Shown here: positions 46,137 to 53,650 of the stretch, one piece after another
How the letters are laid out: the number at the start of each line of letters is the position of its first letter
Numbering within the stretch: the first letter of the stretch is position 1
NCBI GenBank assembly: GCA_029782365.1
Contig: JAKOUW010000085.1
Location: 186,001-250,000, forward strand
Reading direction: 5' to 3'
Origin: Chloroflexota bacterium
GTDB lineage: Bacteria > Chloroflexota > Anaerolineae > Anaerolineales > UBA4823
Length of the DNA: 64,000 nt
Program-made: the position numbers and the translations under genes
The notes under the pieces: model-generated
What the model saw: the letters and a program-made list of their open reading frames with translations, nothing else
The model's database searches: none
What the model was told of the DNA's origin: nothing

Positions 46137-47343
46137 ATTTTTTATACAGTTCACCCCCACAGAACGTCCGGTAATATTCAGCTTCGGCGGGAAAACTCTG
46201 CTCCGCGGCTTGCCGGGCCGCTGTACTGATTTGGAGCGCCTGGTCCAGGTTCACCGGCATCGAATTGCTCCAGGCGCGCGGTAAGAGCATGAGAGGATCA
46301 TTTATAACTCGCTCGTCAGCGCCTTGAGGCACCCAATTAAACATGATCGGGCCGCGTGAAAACGCCGTGAAGCCCAATTCATAGCCTCCCTGACGGGCAA
46401 TTTGCACCGCGAGGCTATTAAAATTTCCGCCTGGCCAGATGAATGCCAGCGGCCGATGGCCAAAATGCTCTTGGAGAACTGCTGTAGAATCTTGGATTTC
46501 ATGGCGGATCTCTTCTTCCGTCGCCTGGTCGGTGATATATAACTCACCCGTGTATCCATGCGACTGCACATCTATCAGGCCGGTTTGGTTGAGATCTTCG
46601 ACCTCTTTCATCGCCCACTGCATCGAATTGGGGTCTGCAATATAAGCCAGGGTTAACGTCCAATTGAACTGCTTCAAGAAAGGCAGGAAATTGTTTTTCG
46701 CCACTCCGGGACGGCGGTCATCTAGGATCAAGATCATCGATCGCTCTGGAATTCTGGCGTTATGCAGCAAGAAATCGAGCAGTTGCTCCGTCGTAATCGT
46801 TTGAAAGCCATTATTCTGCGCATTTTGCATGAAATTGATAAACTGGCTCTCATTAATATCCTTTGGGTCTGTCACCGGGCGCGTATCTTTGCTTACACTA
46901 TGGAACATCACCGGCACGACCACCGTACCAGGAGCGCTGGCATCAACCGCCCAGCGCCGGTTCAAGTAGTAGCAAGCATTCTGAATATAGCTTAGAGGTT
47001 GAGTGTCTCCACGCAGCAGACGCGTTTTCCAAATAGCCAAAGGCGCCGGAGTCGGAGACGGCGTATAGGTGAGGGTAACCGTTGGCGTATCCGTTGGGGT
47101 TTGGGTAGATGTTGCCGTTCCTGACGGAGTAACAGTCGCTGTCTTGGTCGGGGTTCGCGTGAGGGTGGCAGTAGATGACTTTGTCGGGCTAAGCGTTTGG
47201 GGCGCATACACCGTGGTTTGTGGAAGGTTGGTGCAGCCGCTCATTGAAAATAACCCAACCAATGCCAGGAAACTCACCCAGGTGAATATCCGCCGGCGGC
47301 GATCCTCCCGCTGGCGGTGTCTAAACACACATTTAAATTCCAT
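46135..47343 (-). CDS. Polysaccharide-deacetylase-like lipoprotein
   Basis: The 402-aa protein has a basic lead, a hydrophobic helix and a probable lipobox ending FSMSGC (Cys about 37), so it should be a lipoprotein. A Thr/Pro/Ser-rich stalk (about 50-100) follows, then a NodB-like domain: MFHSVSKD, MILILDDRRPG in place of TFDDG, DVQSHGYTGEL and AFIWPGGNFNS. The second His of the usual HxxxH metal motif is not seen, so catalysis is uncertain. The start lies 4 bp after the stop of the TIM-barrel/SnoaL gene without a clear Shine-Dalgarno, which points to translational coupling. It is the last gene of a five-gene operon. Confidence 0.78.
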   Translation of the reverse strand: MEFKCVFRHRQREDRRRRIFTWVSFLALVGLFSMSGCTNLPQTTVYAPQTLSPTKSSTATLTRTPTKTATVTPSGTATSTQTPTDTPTVTLTYTPSPTPAPLAIWKTRLLRGDTQPLSYIQNACYYLNRRWAVDASAPGTVVVPVMFHSVSKDTRPVTDPKDINESQFINFMQNAQNNGFQTITTEQLLDFLLHNARIPERSMILILDDRRPGVAKNNFLPFLKQFNWTLTLAYIADPNSMQWAMKEVEDLNQTGLIDVQSHGYTGELYITDQATEEEIRHEIQDSTAVLQEHFGHRPLAFIWPGGNFNSLAVQIARQGGYELGFTAFSRGPIMFNWVPQGADERVINDPLMLLPRAWSNSMPVNLDQALQISTAARQAAEQSFPAEAEYYRTFCGGELYKK

Positions 47344-47347
47344 AACA

Positions 47348-48454
47348 TTAATTATTGGTTACTGTAAAAAATGTGTAATGATAAGCGATCTTCCCATCCA
47401 TCAAGCCAAGGGTGTCGTTGCCATTTTCGACGCGGCCACGGGAGGCAGCGGCTGTCCAGGTGAAATGGCGCGAAGCGCCTACGCCAGAATAACTGGTGAG
47501 CTTATATTTTCCCCCCGGCAAGTATTGGTTAAAGAGATTGCTGTACCAGGCGCGCAGCGGATCCAGGCCCGAGGCTGTGCGGGCTGAATTCACATGCACC
47601 GCGCCGGGTGTGTACAAAGAGACAATATTTTCGACATCGCCGCTGTTCAAAGCATCGATCAAACGTTGAGAAATATCCGCAGGCGCAGGCGCGCTTTTCC
47701 AGGCGAAATCACGGATTGCTTCCCACACACCCGGAAGTTTTCCGGAACGCGCATCGGACCACTCCCAAAAGTTTACCGAATCCAGATTCAACTGTTTGGC
47801 CGTCTTTAAGAACTCCTCCACTTCGCCCGCTGAGGGCTGCCAGCCAGCTTCGCGAAAAGCTGCTCCGGTGGGAATCACAGGTCGTTGAGGCGAGCGTGTT
47901 TGAAATTCACGCACCGTCTTGGATAACTGCACCCCGGCATTGTGCGCCTTCATCCAATACACTTGGGGCATCACCAGATCGCATTGACTGAGAAACTCAT
48001 CCCAGGGGAACTGACTGTGCATCGAAGGATAACGGAATGAACTGAGCGCCACCGGTAAAGAGGGCAAGGCGCTGCGCAATTCCGCCATAAAGCGTTTTGC
48101 TGCAGCATGCTTACTTTGAGTCTCAAACTGTTTTTCTGCATCAATCACGTAACCATCGAGGCTGAACTCTTTGACACGCTGGATGGCAATGCGCGCTTCA
48201 TCGATGGGATTATCACCATATACATAATGCCAGCCCCAGGCTTGCAAACCATGGGCGCGGGCCGCCTGCACCAGCGGGGAGGTGAGATCTTTCGCCAGGC
48301 CCCAATTGCCATTGTAAGCGATGGTGCCGTCCGCAATTTTGATCAAGAGGTAGTCCAGGTCCGCCGCTTTGGCTGCTGCAGCAATCGCGGCAGGATTTCC
48401 ACCTTCACAATCTGGTATTTTCCAGAGAAAGAAACCTTTACCACTTAGAGACAT
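47348..48454 (-). CDS. TIM-barrel glycosidase-like protein fused to a SnoaL-like domain
   Basis: The 368-aa protein has two parts. Residues about 1-245 look like a (beta/alpha)8 glycosidase-type domain: GKGFFLWKIPDCEGGNP, YLLIKIADGTIAYNGNW, LQAWGWHYVYGDNP, DGYVIDAEKQFE, DLVMPQVYWM and VNFWEWSDA. Residues about 255-368 resemble an NTF2/SnoaL-like fold (DISQRLIDALNSGDVENIVSLYTPGAVHVNS...). I cannot name a family for the first part with certainty, and no signal peptide is visible. ATG 48454 has GGAGG about 7 nt upstream; an in-frame ATG at 48472 is not supported. It follows the LCP gene after 21 bp. Confidence 0.7.
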   Translation of the reverse strand: MSLSGKGFFLWKIPDCEGGNPAAIAAAAKAADLDYLLIKIADGTIAYNGNWGLAKDLTSPLVQAARAHGLQAWGWHYVYGDNPIDEARIAIQRVKEFSLDGYVIDAEKQFETQSKHAAAKRFMAELRSALPSLPVALSSFRYPSMHSQFPWDEFLSQCDLVMPQVYWMKAHNAGVQLSKTVREFQTRSPQRPVIPTGAAFREAGWQPSAGEVEEFLKTAKQLNLDSVNFWEWSDARSGKLPGVWEAIRDFAWKSAPAPADISQRLIDALNSGDVENIVSLYTPGAVHVNSARTASGLDPLRAWYSNLFNQYLPGGKYKLTSYSGVGASRHFTWTAAASRGRVENGNDTLGLMDGKIAYHYTFFTVTNN

Positions 48455-48475
48455 TGAGATTCCTCCATGCATTGT

Positions 48476-49612
48476 CTATGGGCTGTTGAGGGCCTGTTTC
48501 ATGACAGGGTAAACAGCTTCAGGTACAGGCACCAGCACCTGAGCTCCGCTGGTGTTCATCCACGAATAAACCTGTTGTGTGCCAATATAATAACGATGGA
48601 TCGATGAAGAATCGCGCAGTTTCGTGGCAAGCGGCAAGAATTGTGACATTTCATCGAAACTCATGTTGGTGGTCACATTATTTTTATACAACTGGTACAA
48701 CTGAGGAGCACGCGTCAGGCCGTCGAGGGAAATGAGGCGTTGAAATCCAGCCACGATCACTTCCTGCTGGCGGCGGGTGCGGTCAAAATCGCTGGTCGTA
48801 TAACGAGCGCGCACATACCACAGTGCTGTTTCCCCGTCCATGTGGACCACGCCCGGCAGAACTGTATAATCCCCGTATCCATCACGATGATCGGTTAAAG
48901 CCTTCCCCACATTCACATCAATTCCACCCAGGCTGTCAATAACATCTTTGAAAGACCATAAATTGATCAGAATATAATAATCGGGATGAACGCCAAAATT
49001 ATATTCCATGGTCAATGCAAGCGAGTCGAAACCACCGTAAGCCATCGCGGTATTGATGCGCTGGACAGTCCAACCAGGAATATAAACATACAGGTCTCTG
49101 GGAAACGAGGTAATGTTGGCCGTCCCAGCCGAAGGGGAGAGGGTCAACAACAACATTGTATCTGTACGGAATCCGCCGTCATTCGGGCGTTGATCAGAGC
49201 CCAGGAGCATGATATTCACCTGATCGGAAGGCTGGGAGAACAGACCCATTGGTGCAGGTATATCAATATCCGGCCAGATCGTTGGCCCGGGATAATCAGC
49301 CCAGTTGCGTGTGCCGCCAGGTTTAATGCCTGTCAAAGTAGCAGTAGGCTCAGGGGGGATCTCAGTTACAGTCGGCTCGATGGGCACAACTGGCGTCGGA
49401 AAATCGGTTGGGAAATAGGTGGGCGTAGGCGGGATTGGTTGGAAGGGGGTGGGAGTGGGCGCTGCGTTGGCATCTGAGACGATGAGAATCGGTTGAACGC
49501 CGTTGGTCAGCACCAGCGGCGCAGAACTGCAGGCTGCTAGAAAAAATATCATTGACAGTATAGAAAGAAATTTATGCGGGTTTGTGATCATACCGGAGAT
49601 CTTCTTTATCAT
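48476..49612 (-). CDS. LytR-CpsA-Psr (LCP) family protein
   Basis: LCP enzymes transfer anionic polymers from undecaprenyl carriers to peptidoglycan. The 378-aa protein has a lipoprotein-like signal (FLSILSMIFFLAACSS), a Pro/Thr-rich linker (about 50-95), and an LCP domain from about residue 125: NIMLLGSDQRPNDGGFRTDTMLL, TSFPRDLYVYIPG, INTAMAYGG, DSLGGIDVNV and RYTTSDFDRTRRQQEVI. The Asp/Arg residues that bind the pyrophosphate lipid are present. An alternative ATG at 49591 would shorten it by 7 residues. It lies 9 bp after the LysM gene in the same operon. Confidence 0.9.
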   Translation of the reverse strand: MIKKISGMITNPHKFLSILSMIFFLAACSSAPLVLTNGVQPILIVSDANAAPTPTPFQPIPPTPTYFPTDFPTPVVPIEPTVTEIPPEPTATLTGIKPGGTRNWADYPGPTIWPDIDIPAPMGLFSQPSDQVNIMLLGSDQRPNDGGFRTDTMLLLTLSPSAGTANITSFPRDLYVYIPGWTVQRINTAMAYGGFDSLALTMEYNFGVHPDYYILINLWSFKDVIDSLGGIDVNVGKALTDHRDGYGDYTVLPGVVHMDGETALWYVRARYTTSDFDRTRRQQEVIVAGFQRLISLDGLTRAPQLYQLYKNNVTTNMSFDEMSQFLPLATKLRDSSSIHRYYIGTQQVYSWMNTSGAQVLVPVPEAVYPVMKQALNSP

Positions 49613-49621
49613 ATTTAACGC

Positions 49622-50449
49622 TTAAGGACCCGGGTAGGGGCTGGGTGTATCTGTTGGCGTTGGTTCTGGCGTGTCAGTATCGGTTGGCGTCGGAGTATCG
49701 GTGGGTAATTCTGTCGCCGTGGGCGTATCGGTAATAGTTGGGCTGGGTGTGGCGGATGGCGTCATCGTTGGCGTCCAAGTGCTGGTTGGTCGATATGGAA
49801 CATAAATCGTCATACCGACATTGATCAGGTTCGGATTCGAGATGCAGTTCACCGCCTCCAACTGCGCCAGCGCCACCCCGAATTTTTGCGCAATGCTGTA
49901 CAGGGTATCCGAAAATTGAACAACATAGGGCACCCACCCTAGAGGCGGCGGCGGGCAGGGCGTGGGCGTCACCGGGCGTCTGGTGGCTGTGGGAGACTGG
50001 GTAAAAGTCAATGTCGGCGTGAGGCGAGGAACATACAAAACTTCCCCAGAGATCAGTTGGGAGGACGACAAACAATTTCCTTTCTCCAATTGATCAATTG
50101 AAGTTTGATAAGTCGCCGCCAGGGTTTCCAGGGTATCGCCGGGTTGGACAGTAATTGGTACCCAGTTTTCCGGGTACTGGCAGGGAGAGACAATCGTCCA
50201 AGTGGGAGATGGCGTAAAAGTCTGTGTCAAAAAGCTGGTGGGTGTAGGCGTAAAGCCCAGGCCGCTCAGTGTGACCTCTTCTGTCGGCGCGGGTGTAAAG
50301 CTCGGCAAAAGCGTGGAGGTTGGGCTTGGAAACAGGGCTGCCAGGCGGCCTCCTTCGCTGAAGGAAACCAACATACTGCCTAAAACAAGAATGAAAGACA
50401 GGAAAACAATCCCCACAGCCAGGCTGAACTGGCGCAGTTCGCCAGACAT
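49622..50449 (-). CDS. LysM-domain membrane protein with Thr/Pro stalks
   Basis: The 275-aa protein has one N-terminal membrane helix (about 8-30), a Thr/Pro-rich segment, a LysM domain (about 95-145, VQPGDTLETLAATYQTSIDQLEKGN...GEVLYVPR), another Thr/Pro segment, a second LysM domain (about 172-222, VVQFSDTLYSIAQKFGVALAQLEAVN...GMTIYVPYR), and a long Thr/Pro/Asp tail. LysM domains bind N-acetylglucosamine polymers, so it probably anchors to peptidoglycan. The ATG overlaps the upstream kinase stop by one base (TAATG). Confidence 0.9.
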   Translation of the reverse strand: MSGELRQFSLAVGIVFLSFILVLGSMLVSFSEGGRLAALFPSPTSTLLPSFTPAPTEEVTLSGLGFTPTPTSFLTQTFTPSPTWTIVSPCQYPENWVPITVQPGDTLETLAATYQTSIDQLEKGNCLSSSQLISGEVLYVPRLTPTLTFTQSPTATRRPVTPTPCPPPPLGWVPYVVQFSDTLYSIAQKFGVALAQLEAVNCISNPNLINVGMTIYVPYRPTSTWTPTMTPSATPSPTITDTPTATELPTDTPTPTDTDTPEPTPTDTPSPYPGP

Positions 50450-52758
50450 TACCTTACTCCTAATTCCTCATCCACCAGGGGAAGGAGAGCACTGAATGTC
50501 GAGCCCTGCTCAGGCGTGGAATCCACCCAAATCCGACCGCCATGCGCTTCGACAAGCATCTTGACCTCAGCCAGTTTGTCACCGCTCACACCCAAGCCCT
50601 GGATTTTGTCGTGACTTTCCATGTAAATGCGTGAAAAAATCCGGGTCAGTTCATCCGCGGGTATGCCCTCGCCTGAATCAGAAACCTGGATCAGGATATA
50701 GCTTGGTTCGTGTTCCTTGATCTCCGCCCGGGCACTCAACGACACTTCCCCCTCCGGAGGTGTACACACACCTGCATTTTTTAGTAAATAGGTGAGCACA
50801 TGTTGGATTGCCCCACGATCGGCATGCAGAACAGGCAGATTATCTGGAACGTCGACTCTTAATACAAGATTCTTTTCACGCAGGGGCGCCATTGCGCCTT
50901 CGATTGCGTCATCGATGATTACATTGAGGTCGATCGGTTCAATTTTCAACTTGGCCGATCCCCAGTTCATGCCTGCCAGTTGGATCAGGTCATCAGCCAA
51001 TCCGGTCATACGCTCGATCGATGCCTTGATCCGTTCAAGGAATTTGCGCTGCAGTGTCCCCAAAATACCCAGTGATTCACCCAAGAGCATGTCTGTGTAG
51101 CCGGCGATCGAGGTCAACGGCTGGCGCAGCTCATGGATGAGCGCCAAAACGTCTGAACCCTGGTCGACCGAGAGTTGTACCGAAACATCATTTGGCGATG
51201 CAGCGGGGGACGAATGCTGAACGGTGGCTAACTGGTTTTCTAACTCAGACACTTTCTGACGTGCCTGATTCAACGCTTCTTCCAGAGAATGGTATTTCAC
51301 CAGAGTGACTGTTGGTTCCACCGGTATAACCGTTTGTGGACGATTGTTCAGCTCTTCTTGCCTGGCAACCAAAGCGGCCAGGCTTTCCACCCTTGATTTC
51401 TCCTGGCTTAGCATACGTTGTGCATCGTCGATTTGGGCTAATAAACGGTTGTTATCCTCTTGAAGTCGAGCGACATAATTCTGCGCTTGCTGGAGTTGTT
51501 CAGGCGCCACTGATGGCTTTTTCTCGGCAACAGCACTCTGTAATTGGGCAATGCGGTGGGCCACGAATTCAGCCAACTTCTCCAGAATATTTTGATCTTC
51601 TGGACTCCAGGTGCGGTTGAAATAAGGGGAAAGCACCATCAAACCCACAATTGGCTTGCCATCGGATCCAGAGACAGGAACGATCATCGATGGAGCCTGG
51701 CGGTTTAACTGCAAATAGCGAGCAATAATATTCATGTCAGCCAGGGGGCTGGTAGCGGGTAAACGCAGCGTGCCTCCCTGCTGCATGAGGCGCGCAATTT
51801 CAGGCGCCTGGCGTGTTTCGATGGAAAACCCCCCCAGGGCTTTTTCTTCGATCAGGTTAAAACCCATCGGGAAAACGAGCTGCCCATTGGGCTCAGGGGG
51901 ATTGACCAACATACACAGGTCAGCCACCATCATCCTGGCAACAACTTGAGACAGAACCTGGAAGAATCTTTCTGCATCCTGAACAGTTGCCAGTTCAAAA
52001 AAATCGCGCAATACGCCCGGGTCAGCATTCAGCCGCCTACGTTCTGGAACATCAATCGGCTGAGAGGTAGGTCGGCTGGTTTGGGGCGTGATGCGCAAGC
52101 TTAACGCCAAAAGCCAGGGAAAAGAAGCGATCTGCGCCAGGCGCAGCGACCCAGAATAATCTTGTTCATACGGATCAACAAGCAGTCCTAAAATGTGGCC
52201 GATGAATAATAATCCGAACACCGCCAAACCCATCCCCCAACCGCTTGGGCGTTGGAGCGCTATTGCCAGCATACTGGCTAACAAGAGCAAACCGGCAAAG
52301 ATATGTGTTGTCTGATCTGGCCAGGTTCCGTTGAATGTGGTGGTAACCTGCTGCCCGCTCCACCAAACCAGGCTGAGAGCGAAACCTGTCACCACGAACA
52401 GCGCCAACAGCAAGAGGGCGATATCACCCATCCGACGGGGCTCAGGAAAAAGCCACAGCCAGATAATCAGCAGGGTGCTGAATAAATAAATGAGCCGGTC
52501 GAGGGGAGGCAGCAGCGTGTGCGCATCCACCAGGCCAATCCATGATGCAGCCGCTGCAGCAAATAATGCCAACTGCAATACCAACAAAACGATCAACCCG
52601 CCTACCAGCCGGTGTGCATAGGAGAGGTGGGAGGATGACGATGATTGATAAGCAGACTGTAAAGCGCTGGTGATGGCAAAGACTAAAACCAGGTGGTAAA
52701 CGAGATTGCCTGGGGGCGAGGTCAGAAGCGAAAAAATTTGCTGAAAAAATAAACTCAT
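50449..52758 (-). CDS. Membrane sensor histidine kinase (7TM-GAF-coiled coil-HisKA)
   Basis: The 769-aa protein has about seven membrane helices (about 15-225), a GAF-like domain (about 250-405), a long coiled coil (about 410-530), and a kinase core: HisKA with LALIHELRQPLTSIAGYTDML and HATPase_c with VLTYLLKNAGVCTPPEGEVSL, VSDSGEGIP and GLGVSGDKLAEVKMLVEAHGGRIWV. The phospho-acceptor His and the N and G boxes are present. It heads a five-gene envelope operon and has an extended -10 promoter 18 bp upstream. No response regulator is in the operon. Confidence 0.9.
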   Translation of the reverse strand: MSLFFQQIFSLLTSPPGNLVYHLVLVFAITSALQSAYQSSSSSHLSYAHRLVGGLIVLLVLQLALFAAAAASWIGLVDAHTLLPPLDRLIYLFSTLLIIWLWLFPEPRRMGDIALLLLALFVVTGFALSLVWWSGQQVTTTFNGTWPDQTTHIFAGLLLLASMLAIALQRPSGWGMGLAVFGLLFIGHILGLLVDPYEQDYSGSLRLAQIASFPWLLALSLRITPQTSRPTSQPIDVPERRRLNADPGVLRDFFELATVQDAERFFQVLSQVVARMMVADLCMLVNPPEPNGQLVFPMGFNLIEEKALGGFSIETRQAPEIARLMQQGGTLRLPATSPLADMNIIARYLQLNRQAPSMIVPVSGSDGKPIVGLMVLSPYFNRTWSPEDQNILEKLAEFVAHRIAQLQSAVAEKKPSVAPEQLQQAQNYVARLQEDNNRLLAQIDDAQRMLSQEKSRVESLAALVARQEELNNRPQTVIPVEPTVTLVKYHSLEEALNQARQKVSELENQLATVQHSSPAASPNDVSVQLSVDQGSDVLALIHELRQPLTSIAGYTDMLLGESLGILGTLQRKFLERIKASIERMTGLADDLIQLAGMNWGSAKLKIEPIDLNVIIDDAIEGAMAPLREKNLVLRVDVPDNLPVLHADRGAIQHVLTYLLKNAGVCTPPEGEVSLSARAEIKEHEPSYILIQVSDSGEGIPADELTRIFSRIYMESHDKIQGLGVSGDKLAEVKMLVEAHGGRIWVDSTPEQGSTFSALLPLVDEELGVR

Positions 52759-52775
52759 AAATACTGCCCGTGAAA

Positions 52776-52784
52776 ATTATAGCA
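52776..52784 (-). promoter_or_regulatory. Extended -10 promoter of the envelope operon
   Basis: On the minus strand TGCTATAAT (52784-52776) is a perfect extended -10. No good -35 is at 17 bp. The predicted start near 52769 leaves a leader of only about 11 nt before the kinase ATG. The 15 bases TTGGCGTGCTATAAT (52790-52776) are identical to the -10 region of the initiator tRNA promoter at 53490-53504. Confidence 0.7.
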
Positions 52785-52863
52785 CGCCAACGCTGAAAAT
52801 GACCAAATACAACCGGTTAACGTGCAAGTTCAATGCCGGGTTCCCAGACGGAAGGAATCGTCA

Positions 52864-52891
52864 TTGACAAAAGACAATTTCCATGTAAAAT
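52864..52891 (+). promoter_or_regulatory. Promoter of tRNA-Leu
   Basis: A consensus -35 TTGACA (52864-52869) and TAAAAT (52886-52891) are separated by 16 bp; transcription would start a few bases before the tRNA at 52903. Confidence 0.7.
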
Positions 52892-52902
52892 ATAACCCGC
52901 AT

Positions 52903-52986
52903 GCCGAAGTGGCGGAATTGGCAGACGCGCTACGTTCAGGGCGTAGTTGGCTTACGCCAGTGAGGGTTCAAATCCCTCCTTCGGCA
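52903..52986 (+). tRNA. tRNA-Leu (anticodon CAG)
   Basis: The 84-nt gene folds as a class II tRNA. The acceptor arms GCCGAAG (52903-52909) and CTTCGGC (52979-52985) pair, the anticodon stem CTACG/CGTAG encloses the loop TTCAGGG with anticodon CAG, a variable arm TTGGCTTACGCCAG follows, and the T arm has GGGTTCAAATCCC. The discriminator is A. The CCA end is not encoded. Confidence 0.96.
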
Positions 52987-52991
52987 CTCGC

Positions 52992-53019
52992 AAAGGCCCG
53001 GAAACGCCGCCGGGCCTTT
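52992..53019 (+). terminator. Terminator after tRNA-Leu
   Basis: AAAGGCCCGG (52992-53001) pairs perfectly with CCGGGCCTTT (53010-53019) around an 8-nt loop, followed by TCC; it begins 6 bp after the tRNA. Confidence 0.85.
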
Positions 53020-53076
53020 TCCATTCCACGGAAAAAATCCCTTGCATTTCGCCAAAGCATACGGTAAGATGAGTGC

Positions 53077-53457
53077 ATGAAGAAGAACAGCTTCCAACTG
53101 AAAGCCATACTGATCATCATCGGCATCGCCGCTCTGGTTTTGTTAATGCGAGATCTGAACAACCGGATGTATGAACTTCGGCGTCTGCAATTCGAGGCTG
53201 ACCAGGTAGGAGTGCAATACACCCAGGTGCTCAGCACGCGCGATGCCCTCCAACAACAAGTAACGGAAGCTGCACAACAGGTTGACCCACGTGATTTCGG
53301 CGGAAAAAACAATGAAGTCCAACCGGGTGATGTGCTCGTCATCCCCGTCCCTGTTGGAGGAGCTGTCCCAACGCCAACCCCAGCTACGATTACCAATACT
53401 CTACCAACAGCAAAATGGCAGTTGTGGTGGGCGATGTTTTTCGACCAACAACCATAA
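53077..53457 (+). CDS. FtsB/DivIC-like small bitopic protein
   Basis: The 126-aa protein has a short basic lead, one membrane helix (about 8-25, LKAILIIIGIAALVLLM), then a coiled coil (about 26-68, DLNNRMYELRRLQFEADQVGVQYTQVLSTRDALQQQV). It then has an acidic/Gly region VQPGDVLVIPVPVGG, a Thr/Pro stretch and an aromatic C-terminus WQLWWAMFF. The topology and coiled coil resemble septum-formation-initiator (FtsB/DivIC) proteins, but the extracytoplasmic tail is unusual, so the name is tentative. If right, it would join FtsL and FtsQ encoded by the dcw cluster. No clear Shine-Dalgarno is visible before the ATG. Confidence 0.65.
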   Translation: MKKNSFQLKAILIIIGIAALVLLMRDLNNRMYELRRLQFEADQVGVQYTQVLSTRDALQQQVTEAAQQVDPRDFGGKNNEVQPGDVLVIPVPVGGAVPTPTPATITNTLPTAKWQLWWAMFFDQQP

Positions 53458-53475
53458 ACTACGGGCCGCGCTTGC

Positions 53476-53504
53476 TTGACGCTTTGTGATTGGCGTGCTA
53501 TAAT
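53476..53504 (+). promoter_or_regulatory. Promoter of initiator tRNA
   Basis: TTGACG (53476-53481) and a perfect TATAAT (53499-53504) are 17 bp apart, with extended TGC before the -10. The predicted start is near 53511, about 18 nt before the tRNA. This is the strongest promoter by consensus in the window. Confidence 0.9.
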
Positions 53505-53528
53505 CCCGTCGCTCAGTGAAAGATACGC

Positions 53529-53600
53529 TGCGGGGTGGAGCAGTGGCAGCTCGTCGGGCTCATAACCCGAAGGTCAGGGGTTCGAATCCTCTCCCCGCTA
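53529..53600 (+). tRNA. Initiator tRNA-Met (anticodon CAT)
   Basis: The gene has the initiator hallmarks: three G-C pairs in the anticodon stem (TCGGG-CTCATAA-CCCGA), an A11-T24 pair in the D stem (GAGC/GCTC), and a mismatch at position 1-72, here T-T (53529 with 53599). The remaining acceptor pairs are GCGGGG with CCCCGC. The D loop is 2 nt shorter than in E. coli, giving 72 nt. CCA is not encoded. An elongator reading starting at 53530 would leave a T discriminator and is rejected. Confidence 0.93.
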
Positions 53601-53602
53601 CT

Positions 53603-53634
53603 AAAAAACCACAGTCTTTCGACTGTGGTTTTTT
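53603..53634. terminator. Terminator after initiator tRNA
   Basis: AAAAAACCACAGTC (53603-53616) pairs perfectly with GACTGTGGTTTTTT (53621-53634) around TTTC. It is A/T-flanked on both sides, so it can also terminate the convergent GH3 gene that ends at 53651. Confidence 0.94.
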
Positions 53635-53650
53635 GTTATCCTGACCTGTC

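Noticed and set aside
46135..50449. Thr/Pro-rich tandem coding repeats as a CRISPR or minisatellite
   Set aside because: The repeats are imperfect, encode Thr-Pro stalks in frame, and have no spacer structure.
53530..53600. Elongator tRNA-Met reading of the CAT tRNA
   Set aside because: It would give a T discriminator and a U7-U66 mismatch; the initiator reading restores all usual features.
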